64,000 nucleotides of DNA. It comes from Deinococcus fonticola (GTDB lineage Bacteria; Deinococcota; Deinococci; Deinococcales; Deinococcaceae). The stretch is taken from NCBI RefSeq assembly GCF_004634215.1, contig NZ_SMMH01000009.1:56616-120615 (forward strand), read 5' to 3'. Of this stretch, positions 42,109-58,911 are shown piece after piece. The translations under genes were made by a program, and so were the position numbers. A model generated the notes under the pieces. The model saw nothing but the letters and a program-made list of their open reading frames with translations. It was not told the DNA's origin and did not search any database. Each line of letters begins with the position of its first letter. The first letter of the stretch is position 1.

Positions 42109-44550
42109 TTACGGTTTCTGTTTTTGCTCCGGCATGGGGGATTGCGTCTCGTTGGGCACGGGTGTGCCGCCCACCTGCGAGCGCACCAGCTTCACGGCGT
42201 CCGGGTCGGCCTGCTCGTCGCGCAGGGGCTGGGGGTTACTGTCGGGGGCGTAGCCGGGCAACTGCTCGATGTCCACGCGGCGCTGCACGACGTTGGCGGG
42301 CGGCGTGAACTCGGTGGCGATCTTCCCGGTGGTCTTGTCGATATCGACCACGACGGTGCGCGGATCCGTGCCACTGCTGGCCGAGGCGTAGCTGGTCTCA
42401 CGGTAACGGGGGGCCTGCGGCAGTTCTTCCTCGATGCCCTGACGTGGGTCGCGGGTCAGGTAACTGCGGTCGACCATGGCGGCGTTCACCTCCGGCAAAA
42501 TGCCCTTGTCGGGCGTACCGCCGTAGTACACCCCGGCGGGCGGCGGCGGGAAGTCCCGGGGCGTCAGGTCCTTGTGCGACAGCTGCATCATGCGTTTCCA
42601 GATGGGCGCACTGACCCAGCCGGAGTAGTAGCGCTTGGGCATCTCGCCGCTTTGCTGTTTGCCGACCCACACCGCCCCGGTGTACAGGGGCGTGGTGCCC
42701 ACGAACCACAGGTCCTTGCTGCCGTCAGTAATGCCGTTGGTGGTGCCGGTCTTGCCGGCCACCGGCCAGTTGTCCAGCCGGGCACGCTGCGCCAGGCCGG
42801 CCTGCGCGTCGTCCAGGTCGTTCACGACGCCTTTAATCATGTCCAGGCCCACGTAGGCCACCTGGGGCGACCACACCCGGGTGGGCAGTTTGGCGTCGTT
42901 GGCGGCGTCGAACAGCACCTCGCCGCGGGCCGTGGTGACGCGGGTGATGTAGCGGGGCGGGCGGTACAGGCCACCGTTCACGAAGGGCGCGTAGGCGGCG
43001 GCCAGTTTCACCGGGGTGGTTTCCACGGCGCCCAACGCGGCGGCCCAGCTGGTGCCGTCGTTCGGCGGCACGCCCAGCAGCTTCAGTTTGTTGAAGAAGG
43101 TATCCAGGCCCACGTACTCGGCCACGCGAATGGCGACCAGGTTCAGGGACTTGTCGAGGCCTTCGCGAATGGTCATCACGCGGTTGGTCTGAATGCCCTC
43201 GTAGTCCTGCGGGCAGTACCAGCCACCCTTTGAGCCGGGGTCGCGGGTACACCACTTCTGGTCGGCCATGCGCGTGAACTGCGTGGCGCCCTTTTCCAGC
43301 GCCGCCGTGTACAGCAGCGGCTTGATGGTCGAACCGACCTGGCGCTGCCCCTGCGCGGCATTGTTCCAGTCGGCGGGCGGTTCGTTGCCCACCAGTTTCT
43401 GCCCGACCATGCCCAGCACCTCGGAGGTGAAGGGGTCGATGATGACGGCGGCCAGCGTCGAGCCGTAGGGCAGCGCCTGCCCCTGGGCGGTCATGTAGCC
43501 GTAGTAGGTTTCGCGGCTGGTCTGCTCGACAGCATTCTGGATTTTCGGGTCGAGGGTGGTGTACACCCGCAGCCCCCCTGAGCCGTACACCTTTTCACGC
43601 CCGAAGCGCCTCACCAGTTCCGACTCGACCTGCCCCATGAAGTGCGGGGCGCGGGTGGTGGTCACGGCCTTCAGTTCCTTGGCCTTGCGGTCGACCAGTT
43701 TTGCCGTGACGATGTTGCCGCTGGCGTCGTACTGCACCTGCCAGCCGCGCGGTTGCAGTTTCTCCTTCCAGGCGGCGTCGGCCTGCGCCTGGGTGATCCA
43801 GCCGTCGGCGACCATGCGGGTCAGCACCGGCTTCATGTAGGTGGTGCGGTTCGTCTTGTAATCAAAGTAACGCCCGGCACTGGGCACCAGCGTGGTCAGG
43901 TACACGCTTTGCGCCAGTGTCAGGTTCTTCGGCGTGGTGCGGAAATAAGCCTGCGCCGCCGAGTGGATGCCGTACAGTTCCACCGGCCCGCCGTCGCCCC
44001 AGTAGATGGCGTTCAGGTAATTCTGGAGGATTTCTTCCTTGGTAAAACTGCGCTCGACCTGCATGGAGAGCATCCATTCCTTGATCTTGCGGTCCGGCGT
44101 GCGGGCCATGCGGTACTCGTCGAGCAGCAGGGTGTTTTTCACCAGCTGGTTGGTGAGGGTCGAGCCGCCCTGCACCTCCTCACCCTGCGCCAGGCGCTGG
44201 AACTGCCTGGCGATACCGCGTGGGTCGAGGCCGTAATGCTGGAAGAAGGTGCGGTCCTCGTTGGCGATCAGGGCCGCCACCATGAAAGGGCTGATCTCGT
44301 TGAGGTTCACGATGGTGCGGCTGATGGCCTGCTCCCCGATCTTGGGAATCAGGCTGCCCAGCGGCGTGTTGTCGCGCGCGAACACCTTGGTTTCCGCGCC
44401 CAGCTGGCGGGTCAGGCTGTCGAGTTCACGGTAGTCGGGCAGTTCACGCGCCCACTTGGTGCCGTAAGCCGCCGCCACGCCCAGCCCGGCCACCAATGCG
44501 GCCAGCACCAGCGACGTGAGGAATTTCGTGAAGCGCAGGAAGAAAATCAA
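42109..44550 (-). CDS. Class A penicillin-binding protein (PBP1A type)
   Basis: An 813-residue bifunctional peptidoglycan synthase. One N-terminal membrane helix (about 10-30); GT51 glycosyltransferase domain with NEDRTFFQHYGLDP and GGSTLTNQLVKN; transpeptidase domain with GSTIKP (SxxK), KSLN (SxN) and GKTGTTNG (KTG). The last 60 residues are a Pro/Gln-rich tail. The start is TTG at 44550, preceded by a strong AGGGAGGGA site and overlapping the response-regulator stop, so both are made from one mRNA. Confidence 0.93.
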   Translation of the reverse strand: MIFFLRFTKFLTSLVLAALVAGLGVAAAYGTKWARELPDYRELDSLTRQLGAETKVFARDNTPLGSLIPKIGEQAISRTIVNLNEISPFMVAALIANEDRTFFQHYGLDPRGIARQFQRLAQGEEVQGGSTLTNQLVKNTLLLDEYRMARTPDRKIKEWMLSMQVERSFTKEEILQNYLNAIYWGDGGPVELYGIHSAAQAYFRTTPKNLTLAQSVYLTTLVPSAGRYFDYKTNRTTYMKPVLTRMVADGWITQAQADAAWKEKLQPRGWQVQYDASGNIVTAKLVDRKAKELKAVTTTRAPHFMGQVESELVRRFGREKVYGSGGLRVYTTLDPKIQNAVEQTSRETYYGYMTAQGQALPYGSTLAAVIIDPFTSEVLGMVGQKLVGNEPPADWNNAAQGQRQVGSTIKPLLYTAALEKGATQFTRMADQKWCTRDPGSKGGWYCPQDYEGIQTNRVMTIREGLDKSLNLVAIRVAEYVGLDTFFNKLKLLGVPPNDGTSWAAALGAVETTPVKLAAAYAPFVNGGLYRPPRYITRVTTARGEVLFDAANDAKLPTRVWSPQVAYVGLDMIKGVVNDLDDAQAGLAQRARLDNWPVAGKTGTTNGITDGSKDLWFVGTTPLYTGAVWVGKQQSGEMPKRYYSGWVSAPIWKRMMQLSHKDLTPRDFPPPPAGVYYGGTPDKGILPEVNAAMVDRSYLTRDPRQGIEEELPQAPRYRETSYASASSGTDPRTVVVDIDKTTGKIATEFTPPANVVQRRVDIEQLPGYAPDSNPQPLRDEQADPDAVKLVRSQVGGTPVPNETQSPMPEQKQKP

Positions 44551-44933
44551 CTCGTCCCTCCCTGGCGGGCTTCGATCAGTTGCGCCACGCGCCCGCGCAG
44601 TTGCTTGCCGCTGACGGGCTTGTGTACCAGGTCGTCGGCGTTGACCATCTTGGCCTGGTCGCGTGTCTGGTCGTCGTCCATGCCGGTCAGCAGCAGCACC
44701 GGCGTGTTGCGCAGGCGCCGGACGCGCTTGACCCGCGAACAGATCTCGAAGCCGCTGATAAAAGGCATTTTCACGTCCAGCAGCATCGCGTCGGGCGTGT
44801 GATCCTGAAGGTATTCCAGGGCAGCCTTGCCGTCCTGCACTGCCACTATTTCATGTCCATCTGCCGACAGGATGACCTCCAGCATGGTGCGAATCGCCGG
44901 TTCATCATCCGCGACGAGGATCGTATACGCCAT
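44547..44933 (-). CDS. Single-domain response regulator
   Basis: A 128-residue CheY-like receiver only. Acidic pocket in VADDEP (about 9-11), phospho-acceptor Asp in MLLDVKMP (about 53), Thr in LLLTGMD and Lys in HKPVSG. No output domain. ATG at 44933 follows TATCAT (44941-44946) by 7 nt; an ATG nine bases upstream is less likely. The stop overlaps the PBP start by three bases (TTGA), an unusual pairing of a receiver with a wall synthase. Confidence 0.92.
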   Translation of the reverse strand: MAYTILVADDEPAIRTMLEVILSADGHEIVAVQDGKAALEYLQDHTPDAMLLDVKMPFISGFEICSRVKRVRRLRNTPVLLLTGMDDDQTRDQAKMVNADDLVHKPVSGKQLRGRVAQLIEARQGGTS

Positions 44934-44992
44934 ATCCGCCATGATAATGCAGAGCGCCAAACCTGGATGCGAAGAACATGAACCGCGCCGGG

Positions 44993-45634
44993 TCAGCGGG
45001 AAGGGCCGGCGGACGGCTCCTGCACCCCACTTTCGGCCCGCGCCTGCGGCAGGTCGCCGCACGGAACCACGGAGGTGATGAACCCCACCACCCGGCCCTC
45101 GTACCAGCGCGGCGTCACCTTGACCAGAGCCCGCAGCAGTTGGCCGTCGCTGCGGCGCAGCGTGACCGGCATCTGCCGCGTGGTCACCAGCGACTGCGCG
45201 GCCATCTCCTGGTACGACAGCCCTCCTGTCCCGGTCACCAGTTCCTCGGCGGTCTTGCCCAGCAGGGCTTCGCGGCTGATCCCCAGCAGCTCGCACGCCG
45301 CGCGGTTCAGGTAATGGTAGCGCCCCTCGGCGTCCAGCACGGACACGCCCATCTCCACGCTCTCCATGATCTGCCGCGACAGTTCCACCTCGCGCTCGTA
45401 CGCTTCCCGCAGATGCCTGGCGTGCCGCAGGGTGCTTTTCCAGCGGGCAAAGACCAGCAGCAGGCTGACCTGCAAGACCAGCAGCAGCAGCACGAAGAAT
45501 GGCGCGTCCGGGGAGATTTCACCCTGGTGCAGCACCAGGCGTTGCACCACCCGCAGGCCGACCAACACGTCAATACCGAGCAGCAGGCCGAAAATCACCA
45601 ACTGCCAGGTGAGGGGAGAACCGCCTGACCGCAT
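44993..45634 (-). CDS. Membrane PAS-domain protein without output domain
   Basis: A 213-residue protein with two membrane helices (about 8-26 and 42-60), a short coiled coil and one PAS domain (about 85-195, with VLDAEGRYHYLNRAACELLG). It lacks kinase, GGDEF or other output domains, so it may act by protein contact, perhaps on the receiver encoded 60 bp downstream. ATG at 45634 follows TATTGT (45644-45649) by 9 nt. It is divergent from dnaE. Confidence 0.8.
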   Translation of the reverse strand: MRSGGSPLTWQLVIFGLLLGIDVLVGLRVVQRLVLHQGEISPDAPFFVLLLLVLQVSLLLVFARWKSTLRHARHLREAYEREVELSRQIMESVEMGVSVLDAEGRYHYLNRAACELLGISREALLGKTAEELVTGTGGLSYQEMAAQSLVTTRQMPVTLRRSDGQLLRALVKVTPRWYEGRVVGFITSVVPCGDLPQARAESGVQEPSAGPSR

Positions 45635-45804
45635 ATGAATAAAACAATACGGCCATGCTCTGACAGCACAATGACGTGCCGGCCCACCACCTGGGCCGGC
45701 CAATTCAACCCGCTACCCGGTCTGCACCTGAGTTGATCTGCACTTGGGGCCGTCAAGGCCCACCACCACAGACCGGCATTATGTGCCCGGCGTATCCTGA
45801 ACAG

Positions 45805-51156
<5,352 letters not shown>

Positions 51157-51233
51157 GTCAAAGGCCGCTCCCGAAAACGGGCCTTGAATCCAAATGCTGG
51201 CTCTGGCGTATCGAACTGGGTTTATGCGGGCCG

Positions 51234-51710
51234 ATGGACTCTTCCGCTCAAGCAGTCCGAACCTGGGCGGACTCCCGGATTGAACAGGGGGAAGTGCTTG
51301 AATCATTGCTGATGCTCAGCATGGACACACACATCCTGGCTGACGCCGTCTATCCACTCCGTCAGCTATCGGCAGGAACTCATGCAGAGGATGCTTTGCC
51401 GAAGTTCGCAACAGCACTCGCACAGGAACTTGATCACAATCCCAGGATGATGACCAATGTTATCTGGCAGAACTTGGAGGAACTCGTCCACACCGAGGAA
51501 TTCCAATCACAGCGACGCGAAGAGCTGGCAGAATTGACGGAGTTAGTCGTTGACCTAGTCGTAGGTCGGAGCGTCCCCCCTCACCGGCGTGCATGGGAGG
51601 CCCGCGCCTACGGAGCCGGCGAGCTGATCAAAGAGGAGGAGGTCTACGGCCGACTCCTGTCTGTCCTTCTCAGAGAATGGGCGGCCCCTTTCACGACGAC
51701 TGAAGCGTAA
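51234..51710 (+). CDS. Hypothetical protein downstream of dnaE
   Basis: A 158-residue soluble helical protein, acidic in the middle (EELVHTEEFQSQRREELAEL). No domain is recognised. The in-frame GTG at 51153 overlaps the dnaE stop in GTGA and would add 27 residues; it has a G-rich site upstream, so a coupled start is possible. Codon use is less G/C-biased than in dnaE. Confidence 0.6.
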   Translation: MDSSAQAVRTWADSRIEQGEVLESLLMLSMDTHILADAVYPLRQLSAGTHAEDALPKFATALAQELDHNPRMMTNVIWQNLEELVHTEEFQSQRREELAELTELVVDLVVGRSVPPHRRAWEARAYGAGELIKEEEVYGRLLSVLLREWAAPFTTTEA

Positions 51711-51768
51711 ACCGTTGGCGTATGCGCGGGCGTTCCCTTGAGCCAATTGCGTTGATTGGTCAATCCGT

Positions 51769-52518
51769 TCAGTTGGGGAAGGTGTGGCCTGCGGGGGACC
51801 GTTCGATCCGTGCGTGCTTCAACTCAAACCCATTCCCCACCGCTCCCCCTGCTGCCGTGTTATCGAAGATCACCCACACCTCACCTTCAAGCGCCTGGAT
51901 TTCCTCTGCCAGCCCTTGCAACGCCTCTTCTGTGTAGGCCGAGTAATACCGTCTGGGTGAGCCGTGCCAGCGGTAGTAACTCAGCCCTTCCCACCCGCCA
52001 GGACGCGCGGCTTCTGGCACTACTGCGGGGTCGGCGGCAACTTGGGAAACGCGGTAGGTCTTAAGTACCTCGTCCACGTCGGGGCTGAACCAGGTGGCGT
52101 GCCGGGATTCGCAGGCGACGGGGGCGGGCGTGAGGTCGCGCAGGGTGTGGAAGAAGTCCGTGGCGAGGTCGGGGTCGTACTTCAGGCTGGGTGGGAGTTG
52201 CACCAGCAGCGGCCCCAGCTTGCCGCCCAGGTGGCTGACCTGTTCAATAAACTCGGCAAGCGGCGTGTGCACGTCGCGCAGTTTCGCGGTGTGCGTGATG
52301 GCTTTCGGGACTTTCACGCTGAAGCGGAAGCCGTCCGGCACGCTCGCGGCCCACTTCGCGTAGGTGGCGGGACGGTGCGGGCGGTAGAAGGAACTGTTGA
52401 TCTCCACGGCGGTAAGGCGCGTGGCGTAGCGTTCCAGCACGCTGTTGCCCTCCCCGAACTCGGGGCGTCCACTGGCCACACTCCAGCCCACGCAACCGAT
52501 GAAAACTTGGCGGGTCAT
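51769..52518 (-). CDS. DUF72 family protein
   Basis: A 249-residue TIM-barrel-like DUF72 protein: FIGCVGWSV at the start, VEINSSFYRPH, FSVKVPKAITH, LLVQLPPSL, CESRHATWF, YYRWHGSPRRYYSAY and VIFDNTAAGGAVGN. The family is widespread and has no settled function. ATG at 52518 overlaps the stop of the upstream DUF488 gene in ATGA, so the two are coupled. Confidence 0.9.
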   Translation of the reverse strand: MTRQVFIGCVGWSVASGRPEFGEGNSVLERYATRLTAVEINSSFYRPHRPATYAKWAASVPDGFRFSVKVPKAITHTAKLRDVHTPLAEFIEQVSHLGGKLGPLLVQLPPSLKYDPDLATDFFHTLRDLTPAPVACESRHATWFSPDVDEVLKTYRVSQVAADPAVVPEAARPGGWEGLSYYRWHGSPRRYYSAYTEEALQGLAEEIQALEGEVWVIFDNTAAGGAVGNGFELKHARIERSPAGHTFPN

Positions 52519-52994
52519 GTTTTGCTGCGCCTGGGCGGTTTCAGGTTCACCACGTCGCCTATCAGCCCCATCTCGCCCAGCCTTCCCGTAATCAGTGAGC
52601 GGTGGCATTCGCCGGGTTCGTGTTCGTAGCACAGCAGGGCGGTGGGGTACTGCGCGGCGAGGTCGGCCAGTTCGTGCAGCGCGTCCCCTTGCGTGGCGAG
52701 GTGCAGGGTGTACCCGGCTTTCAGGGCCTGGAAGTCGTGATCCAGCTTGTACGCCTTGCGGATGGCGGGCGGCGTGCCGAGGGAGTGCAGGTGCTTGTAA
52801 CCAATGCCCTGTTCTTTCAGGGCTTCGGTCAGGGCGGTTTTGCTGTAGCCCTGGCGACGGCTCTGGGCGCGTTCGCGGGTGTCCACCACCAGCTTCACGC
52901 CAGCCTGCGTCAGGGTATGCAGGAACTCGTGCAGGTGCGCGTCCTCGTACCCGATGGTGTAGATGGTCGGCTGGGTGGGGGTGGGCAGGGTCAT
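52515..52994 (-). CDS. DUF488 family protein
   Basis: A 159-residue DUF488 protein. Conserved pieces are YTIGYEDAHLHEF, VVDTRERAQSRRQGY, YKHLHSLGTP and LCYEHEPGECHRSLI, whose Cys/His residues suggest metal or redox chemistry. DUF488 and DUF72 genes often sit together. ATG at 52994 follows TACCCT (53001-53006) by 6 nt. Confidence 0.88.
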   Translation of the reverse strand: MTLPTPTQPTIYTIGYEDAHLHEFLHTLTQAGVKLVVDTRERAQSRRQGYSKTALTEALKEQGIGYKHLHSLGTPPAIRKAYKLDHDFQALKAGYTLHLATQGDALHELADLAAQYPTALLCYEHEPGECHRSLITGRLGEMGLIGDVVNLKPPRRSKT

Positions 52995-53045
52995 GCGCTC
53001 AGGGTACGGGCGGGCGCGGCGCGCAATGGTGGCGCGCGCCGGGGT

Positions 53046-53960
53046 TTACCTGAACCAGGGCCAGTCGCTTTCCTTGAAGGTCACCTCGTTCCATTTGGGG
53101 TGAAAGCCCTCGGTTTCCTGCAGGGCCGTGAGTTTGCCCAGGGCGCACTTCTGGTAGTTCAGCAGGGCCGCGCGTTTCTCCGGGGTTTTGAAGTCGCGGG
53201 TCACCAGAATGCGCTGCACGCCGTAGGTGGGAACACCGCTGCCCAGTTGCGGGTAGCGCAGCGTGGCCTCGCGGTAAAAGCCGTTGACTTTATTGCTGGG
53301 AATGTCCAGGGGCAGCAGGGCGTAACGGGTAGCGTCCAGGCTTTTCACCCAGTCGGCAGGTTGCCCGACCACACTCAGGGCGGCGTCCACCTGCCCGGCG
53401 GCCAGGGCCTTCAGGGTGTCCTCGCGGTTCTTGTACTCCACGATGGTAAAGGGAAGGCCGGATTTGGCTTTCAGGACGTTGGCGGTAATCATGCTGCCGC
53501 CCCAGGTGCCGACCTTCTTGCCTTTCAGGTCGCTGAATTTGCTTGCGCCGACGATGCTGACTTTCCCGAACACGTTCTTCTTCTGCTGGGGGCGCGGGGC
53601 GATCAGGTGAATCTCGTCGAAGTTCAGTGGAAGAAGCTGTTTCAGCTCGCGGGCGCGGGGGTCTTTGTCGATCTGGTCGCGGGCTTTCAGCACGTCCAGT
53701 TGAATAAAGGCCAGGGACACCTGATTGCCGAGCAGCAAGTCCAGGTTCTCGACACTGCCGCTGGTCTGGCGCTGGCGCAGAAAACTGGCGTTCGTGCACA
53801 CCCGCCCGATGTCGCGGAACATGTCGCTCGCGCTGCTGCCTTTGGGGCTGGTGGCGACATCCAGAAACATGGGTGGGGCGGCCTGGGCGGTACAGAACGG
53901 GGCCGTACACAGCGAGACCGTGCACAGAAGGGTGGCCGTGGTTCGGACGGGGTGCCGCAT
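53046..53960 (-). CDS. TAXI-type TRAP-family solute-binding protein
   Basis: A 304-residue secreted protein with a signal peptide (about 1-27). The two-lobe binding fold matches the TAXI family (NASFLRQRQTSGSVENLDLLLGNQVSLAFIQLDVL; KKVGTWGGSMITA; AALSVVGQPADWV). No membrane TRAP subunits are next to it, so it is an orphan binding protein here. A strong AAAAGGAG site precedes the ATG at 53960. Confidence 0.82.
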   Translation of the reverse strand: MRHPVRTTATLLCTVSLCTAPFCTAQAAPPMFLDVATSPKGSSASDMFRDIGRVCTNASFLRQRQTSGSVENLDLLLGNQVSLAFIQLDVLKARDQIDKDPRARELKQLLPLNFDEIHLIAPRPQQKKNVFGKVSIVGASKFSDLKGKKVGTWGGSMITANVLKAKSGLPFTIVEYKNREDTLKALAAGQVDAALSVVGQPADWVKSLDATRYALLPLDIPSNKVNGFYREATLRYPQLGSGVPTYGVQRILVTRDFKTPEKRAALLNYQKCALGKLTALQETEGFHPKWNEVTFKESDWPWFR

Positions 53961-54087
53961 GGGTTCTCCTTTTCGCTCAGAGGCGGGGTTCCTGAGCGCA
54001 GGAAAGCAGCGCCGTATCAGCCGCAGGTCAGGCGCCTGCTGTTCCGGCGCCCGGAAATCATGGCGCCGTCAGGCCCCCGTTTCCGGG

Positions 54088-54164
54088 TATCATGGAGGGT
54101 ATGAGTGGTCTCCTCACGCCCCCCTGACCGTGTGGTCGCGCGCGAGTCGAGACGACTGTTTTTT
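54088..54164 (+). promoter_or_regulatory. prfC leader: leaderless 8-codon frame ending Pro-Pro-UGA, then terminator-like hairpin
   Basis: TATCAT (54088-54093) is 7 nt before ATG at 54101, which opens a frame encoding MSGLLTPP with UGA stop at 54125-54127. Then GACC/GGTC (54126-54129 with 54134-54137) and the stem AGTCG/CGACT (54145-54149 with 54153-54157) followed by G and six T (54159-54164). GTCG at 54135-54138 could instead pair with CGAC at 54153-54156. The prfC ribosome-binding site and ATG follow 48 nt later. Confidence 0.45.
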
Positions 54165-54211
54165 CCCTCTGAGTCACATTGTTCGGGCCTGACCTGCCCG
54201 CAGGAGTAAGC

Positions 54212-55825
<1,614 letters not shown>

Positions 55826-55919
55826 ACGGAGTAGCGAGCATAGGGAAAGGGAAGTCTGCTCCCCTGTAACCCAACCTGCAAGACATTCGTCATCTTGACC
55901 GAACCATAATGTAAGTCAG

Positions 55920-56486
55920 ATGCGCCCTCTTCGCCTGCTGCTGGCTTCCCTGGCCCTGACCTGCGCCGCCTCTGCGGCCGCGCCCAAAAACGCTTCCGGT
56001 TACGTGCTGGAGGGCATGCCGCTGATCCGGCAGTCCTACAATGCCTGTGGCCCGGCCAGCATCACACAGGTGCTGGGCTACTACGGCCTGAATGTGAAAA
56101 TGGAGGACGTGAGCCGCTGGACGCGCCCGGACGAGCGCTCTTACATGAGCGCGCAGGCCATCGTGAACTTTGCGCCGGTGGTCGGCATGGAAGCGCGGCT
56201 GTATGCCGGTGGCACCCTCAACTCGGTGCGCAGCGCTATCAAGCACGGATTGCCGCTGATCGCGCTGCAATCGCACATCCCCGAGGCTGGCAAGGTCATT
56301 CCGCACTGGCGCGTCATTGTCGGGTACGACGACGCCCGCCGCGCGGTGTACACCAAAGACCCGCTGCTCGGGTACGTCGCTATCGGATACGACGACTTCC
56401 TGCGGGTATGGGCCGATCAGCGCGGGCAGTTCGCGGTGCTGTACCCGCCTAAACTGAGTGCCACCGTCAGGAAAACCCTGGGGTAA
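55920..56486 (+). CDS. Secreted C39-like cysteine peptidase-fold protein
   Basis: A 188-residue protein with a signal peptide (cleavage near 20). The papain-like C39 pattern is visible: [19 protein letters not shown] with Cys43, [20 protein letters not shown] with the catalytic His and Asp. Many such proteins act as peptidases, others as binding domains. ATG at 55920 follows TAATGT (55907-55912) by 7 nt. It converges on the S41 peptidase across a shared terminator. Confidence 0.85.
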   Translation: MRPLRLLLASLALTCAASAAAPKNASGYVLEGMPLIRQSYNACGPASITQVLGYYGLNVKMEDVSRWTRPDERSYMSAQAIVNFAPVVGMEARLYAGGTLNSVRSAIKHGLPLIALQSHIPEAGKVIPHWRVIVGYDDARRAVYTKDPLLGYVAIGYDDFLRVWADQRGQFAVLYPPKLSATVRKTLG

Positions 56487-56491
56487 GAGGC

Positions 56492-56534
56492 AAAAGAGCG
56501 GGGAGAGCCACTGTGGACTCTCCCCGCTCTTTTT
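56492..56534. terminator. Strong bidirectional terminator
   Basis: AGAGCGGGGAGA (56495-56506) pairs perfectly with TCTCCCCGCTCT (56519-56530). The stem is flanked by four A on the left and five T on the right, so it can stop the C39 transcript (plus) and the S41 peptidase transcript (minus). Confidence 0.92.
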
Positions 56535-56543
56535 GCTGTCGAC

Positions 56544-57860
56544 TTACTTCAGGACTTCCAGCGCCTTTTTCAGGATGGCGTCGCCCTGCACGTCCACGGT
56601 GGCTTCACCCTGGGTGCTGCTGCGAGTGGGGCGCTTCACCTCGCCGGTATACGTGAATTTGCCTTCCTTGTCGGCAGTCACGGTCACGGGCTTGCCGTCG
56701 ACCTGAATGGTCACTTTCGCGCCGGGCTGTGCGCCGCCGCCGGTGAAGTTCAGCGGCACGGTGTAGCGGGTGTCCTTCACGACGATGTCGGGCGTGATGC
56801 CCTTCTTGTGAATCTGGCGTCCGTTCGGGGTGAGCCACTCGTTGGCGACGATGGCGACCTTGCCGCCGTCGGGCAGGTCGATGGGAATCTGGGCCACGCC
56901 CTTGCCGAAGGTCTGCTCACCGATGATGGTGGCGCGTTTCACGTCCTGCAAAGCTCCGCTGACCACCTCGCTGGCGCTGGCGCTGTTCTTGTTGACCAGC
57001 ACCACCAGTTTGCCGGTGTAGTCGCTGGCCGCGCGGCTGGCCTTGCCGTACACCTGCGTCTTGCCGCTGCGGTCGCGCAGGCTCACGATGTTGCCGGTCT
57101 GCATGAACTGGTCGGCCACGTCCACGCCGGCGTTCAGCAGGCCGCCGCCGTTGTCGCGCAGGTCAAGGATCAGTTTCTGGACGTTCTTTTTCTTCATGTC
57201 GGCAATGGCCGCGCGGAACTGTTCGCTGACCTTCTCGTTGTAGAAGGTGTTCAGGGCGATGTACCCGACGTTGCCGGGCAGGACGGTTTCTTCGACGCTG
57301 ACGATGTTGACCTGCGAGCGGGTCATCTCCACCGTGTACGGTTTGCCGTTGCGGGCAAAAGTGACCGTCACCTTGGAGTTGAGCGGGCCGCGCACCAGTT
57401 TCACGATGTCGTCCAGTTTTGCGGTCATCACGTCCTTGTCGCCGACCTTCACGAACACGTCCCCGATCTGAACGCCCACCTTGGCGGCGGCGTTGCCCTT
57501 GTACACGTTGTCGATCTTGCCGCCGGTGCCGTCGGGGTTGGCGGCGACCAGGGTCACGCCGATGCCGCCGAAAGTACCCTTGAGGTTCTCGGCGTCGATC
57601 TGGTTTTTCTCGGGTTCGCTGTAGTACGTGAATTCGTCGTCCAGGCTCCCTAACGCGCCCTGGATCGCGCCGCGCAGCAATTTGTCCTGATCCACGGGGT
57701 GCAGGTAGTACTTGTTCAGGTCATTCAGTACTTCCACGAAGGTCTTCCCGACCGGGGTGGCGGCAATGTTGCTGGTGGTGTAGGCGTTCATCTGGGCGTA
57801 GGCCACGGCAGCCGTCAGGGCCAGCGTGCCCGCGGCGAGAGCGAAGCGGTTCGGTTTCAC
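56544..57860 (-). CDS. S41-family C-terminal processing peptidase
   Basis: A 438-residue CtpA-like protease. Signal peptide 1-22; a PDZ domain (about 90-170, GTFGGIGVTLVA and VQIGDVFVKVGDKDV); and the S41 catalytic domain with LDLRDNGGGLLNAG, the nucleophile Ser in NKNSASASEVVSGAL and the Lys in GEQTFGKGVAQ. A short C-terminal beta domain (about 360-438) is extra. It acts outside the membrane. GTG at 57860 follows TATTCT (57868-57873) by 7 nt. Confidence 0.94.
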   Translation of the reverse strand: MKPNRFALAAGTLALTAAVAYAQMNAYTTSNIAATPVGKTFVEVLNDLNKYYLHPVDQDKLLRGAIQGALGSLDDEFTYYSEPEKNQIDAENLKGTFGGIGVTLVAANPDGTGGKIDNVYKGNAAAKVGVQIGDVFVKVGDKDVMTAKLDDIVKLVRGPLNSKVTVTFARNGKPYTVEMTRSQVNIVSVEETVLPGNVGYIALNTFYNEKVSEQFRAAIADMKKKNVQKLILDLRDNGGGLLNAGVDVADQFMQTGNIVSLRDRSGKTQVYGKASRAASDYTGKLVVLVNKNSASASEVVSGALQDVKRATIIGEQTFGKGVAQIPIDLPDGGKVAIVANEWLTPNGRQIHKKGITPDIVVKDTRYTVPLNFTGGGAQPGAKVTIQVDGKPVTVTADKEGKFTYTGEVKRPTRSSTQGEATVDVQGDAILKKALEVLK

Positions 57861-58022
57861 GTCTGCCAGAATACGGCGCGCAGGTGAAACGAAATTGAAA
57901 GGAAAGTCGCAGGAAGGTGGGCCACCTTAAGAAAAGCCGGGAGTGCCTCAGCCGCCCAGTCGGGCCCTCCAACCCGCGCCGCTGCCCGGGCGCTTCCTCA
58001 CGGCGTGGGGCGAGGCGTGCGT

Positions 58023-58109
58023 TATGCTGCTGGAGCGCATGCCCGCCTCTTTTCGTCAGACCCGACCGCTTCCGCCTCCCTATGCCTCGGCCCACCCGCG
58101 GGGGCGGGC

Positions 58110-58113
<4 letters not shown>
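58023..58113 (+). promoter_or_regulatory. ftsE leader with 24-codon upstream frame
   Basis: TATGCT (58023-58028) is 10 nt before ATG at 58039. That ATG opens a 24-codon frame containing the Pro run PLPPPY, and its TGA (58111-58113) overlaps the ftsE ATG (58110). No good ribosome-binding site precedes ftsE, so coupling to this frame may start its translation. Confidence 0.45.
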
Positions 58114-58793
<680 letters not shown>

Positions 58794-58810
58794 AGGCCCG
58801 CTACGCTGGC

Positions 58811-58892
58811 GGTCGAAGGGTCAAAGGGTCTGAGGGTCTAAGGAGACCGAGGGCCGCGTTTCTTGAACCCTCGGACTCTTCGACTCTTGAAC
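58811..58892. repeat. Imperfect inverted repeat of 8-bp units between ftsE and ftsX
   Basis: The left arm has AGGGTC three times at 8-bp spacing (58817, 58825, 58833). The right arm (58865-58892) carries related inverted units GGACTCTTC and CGACTCTTG. The arms pair over about 28 bases with a few mismatches. It fills most of the 118-bp ftsE-ftsX gap. Confidence 0.6.
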
Positions 58893-58911
58893 GCCGTCAA
58901 AGGCGGCTCGC

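Noticed and set aside
45676..45804. dnaE start at the first in-frame codon upstream
   Set aside because: The extra residues show no DnaE similarity, and a -10 lies directly before the GTG at 45805.
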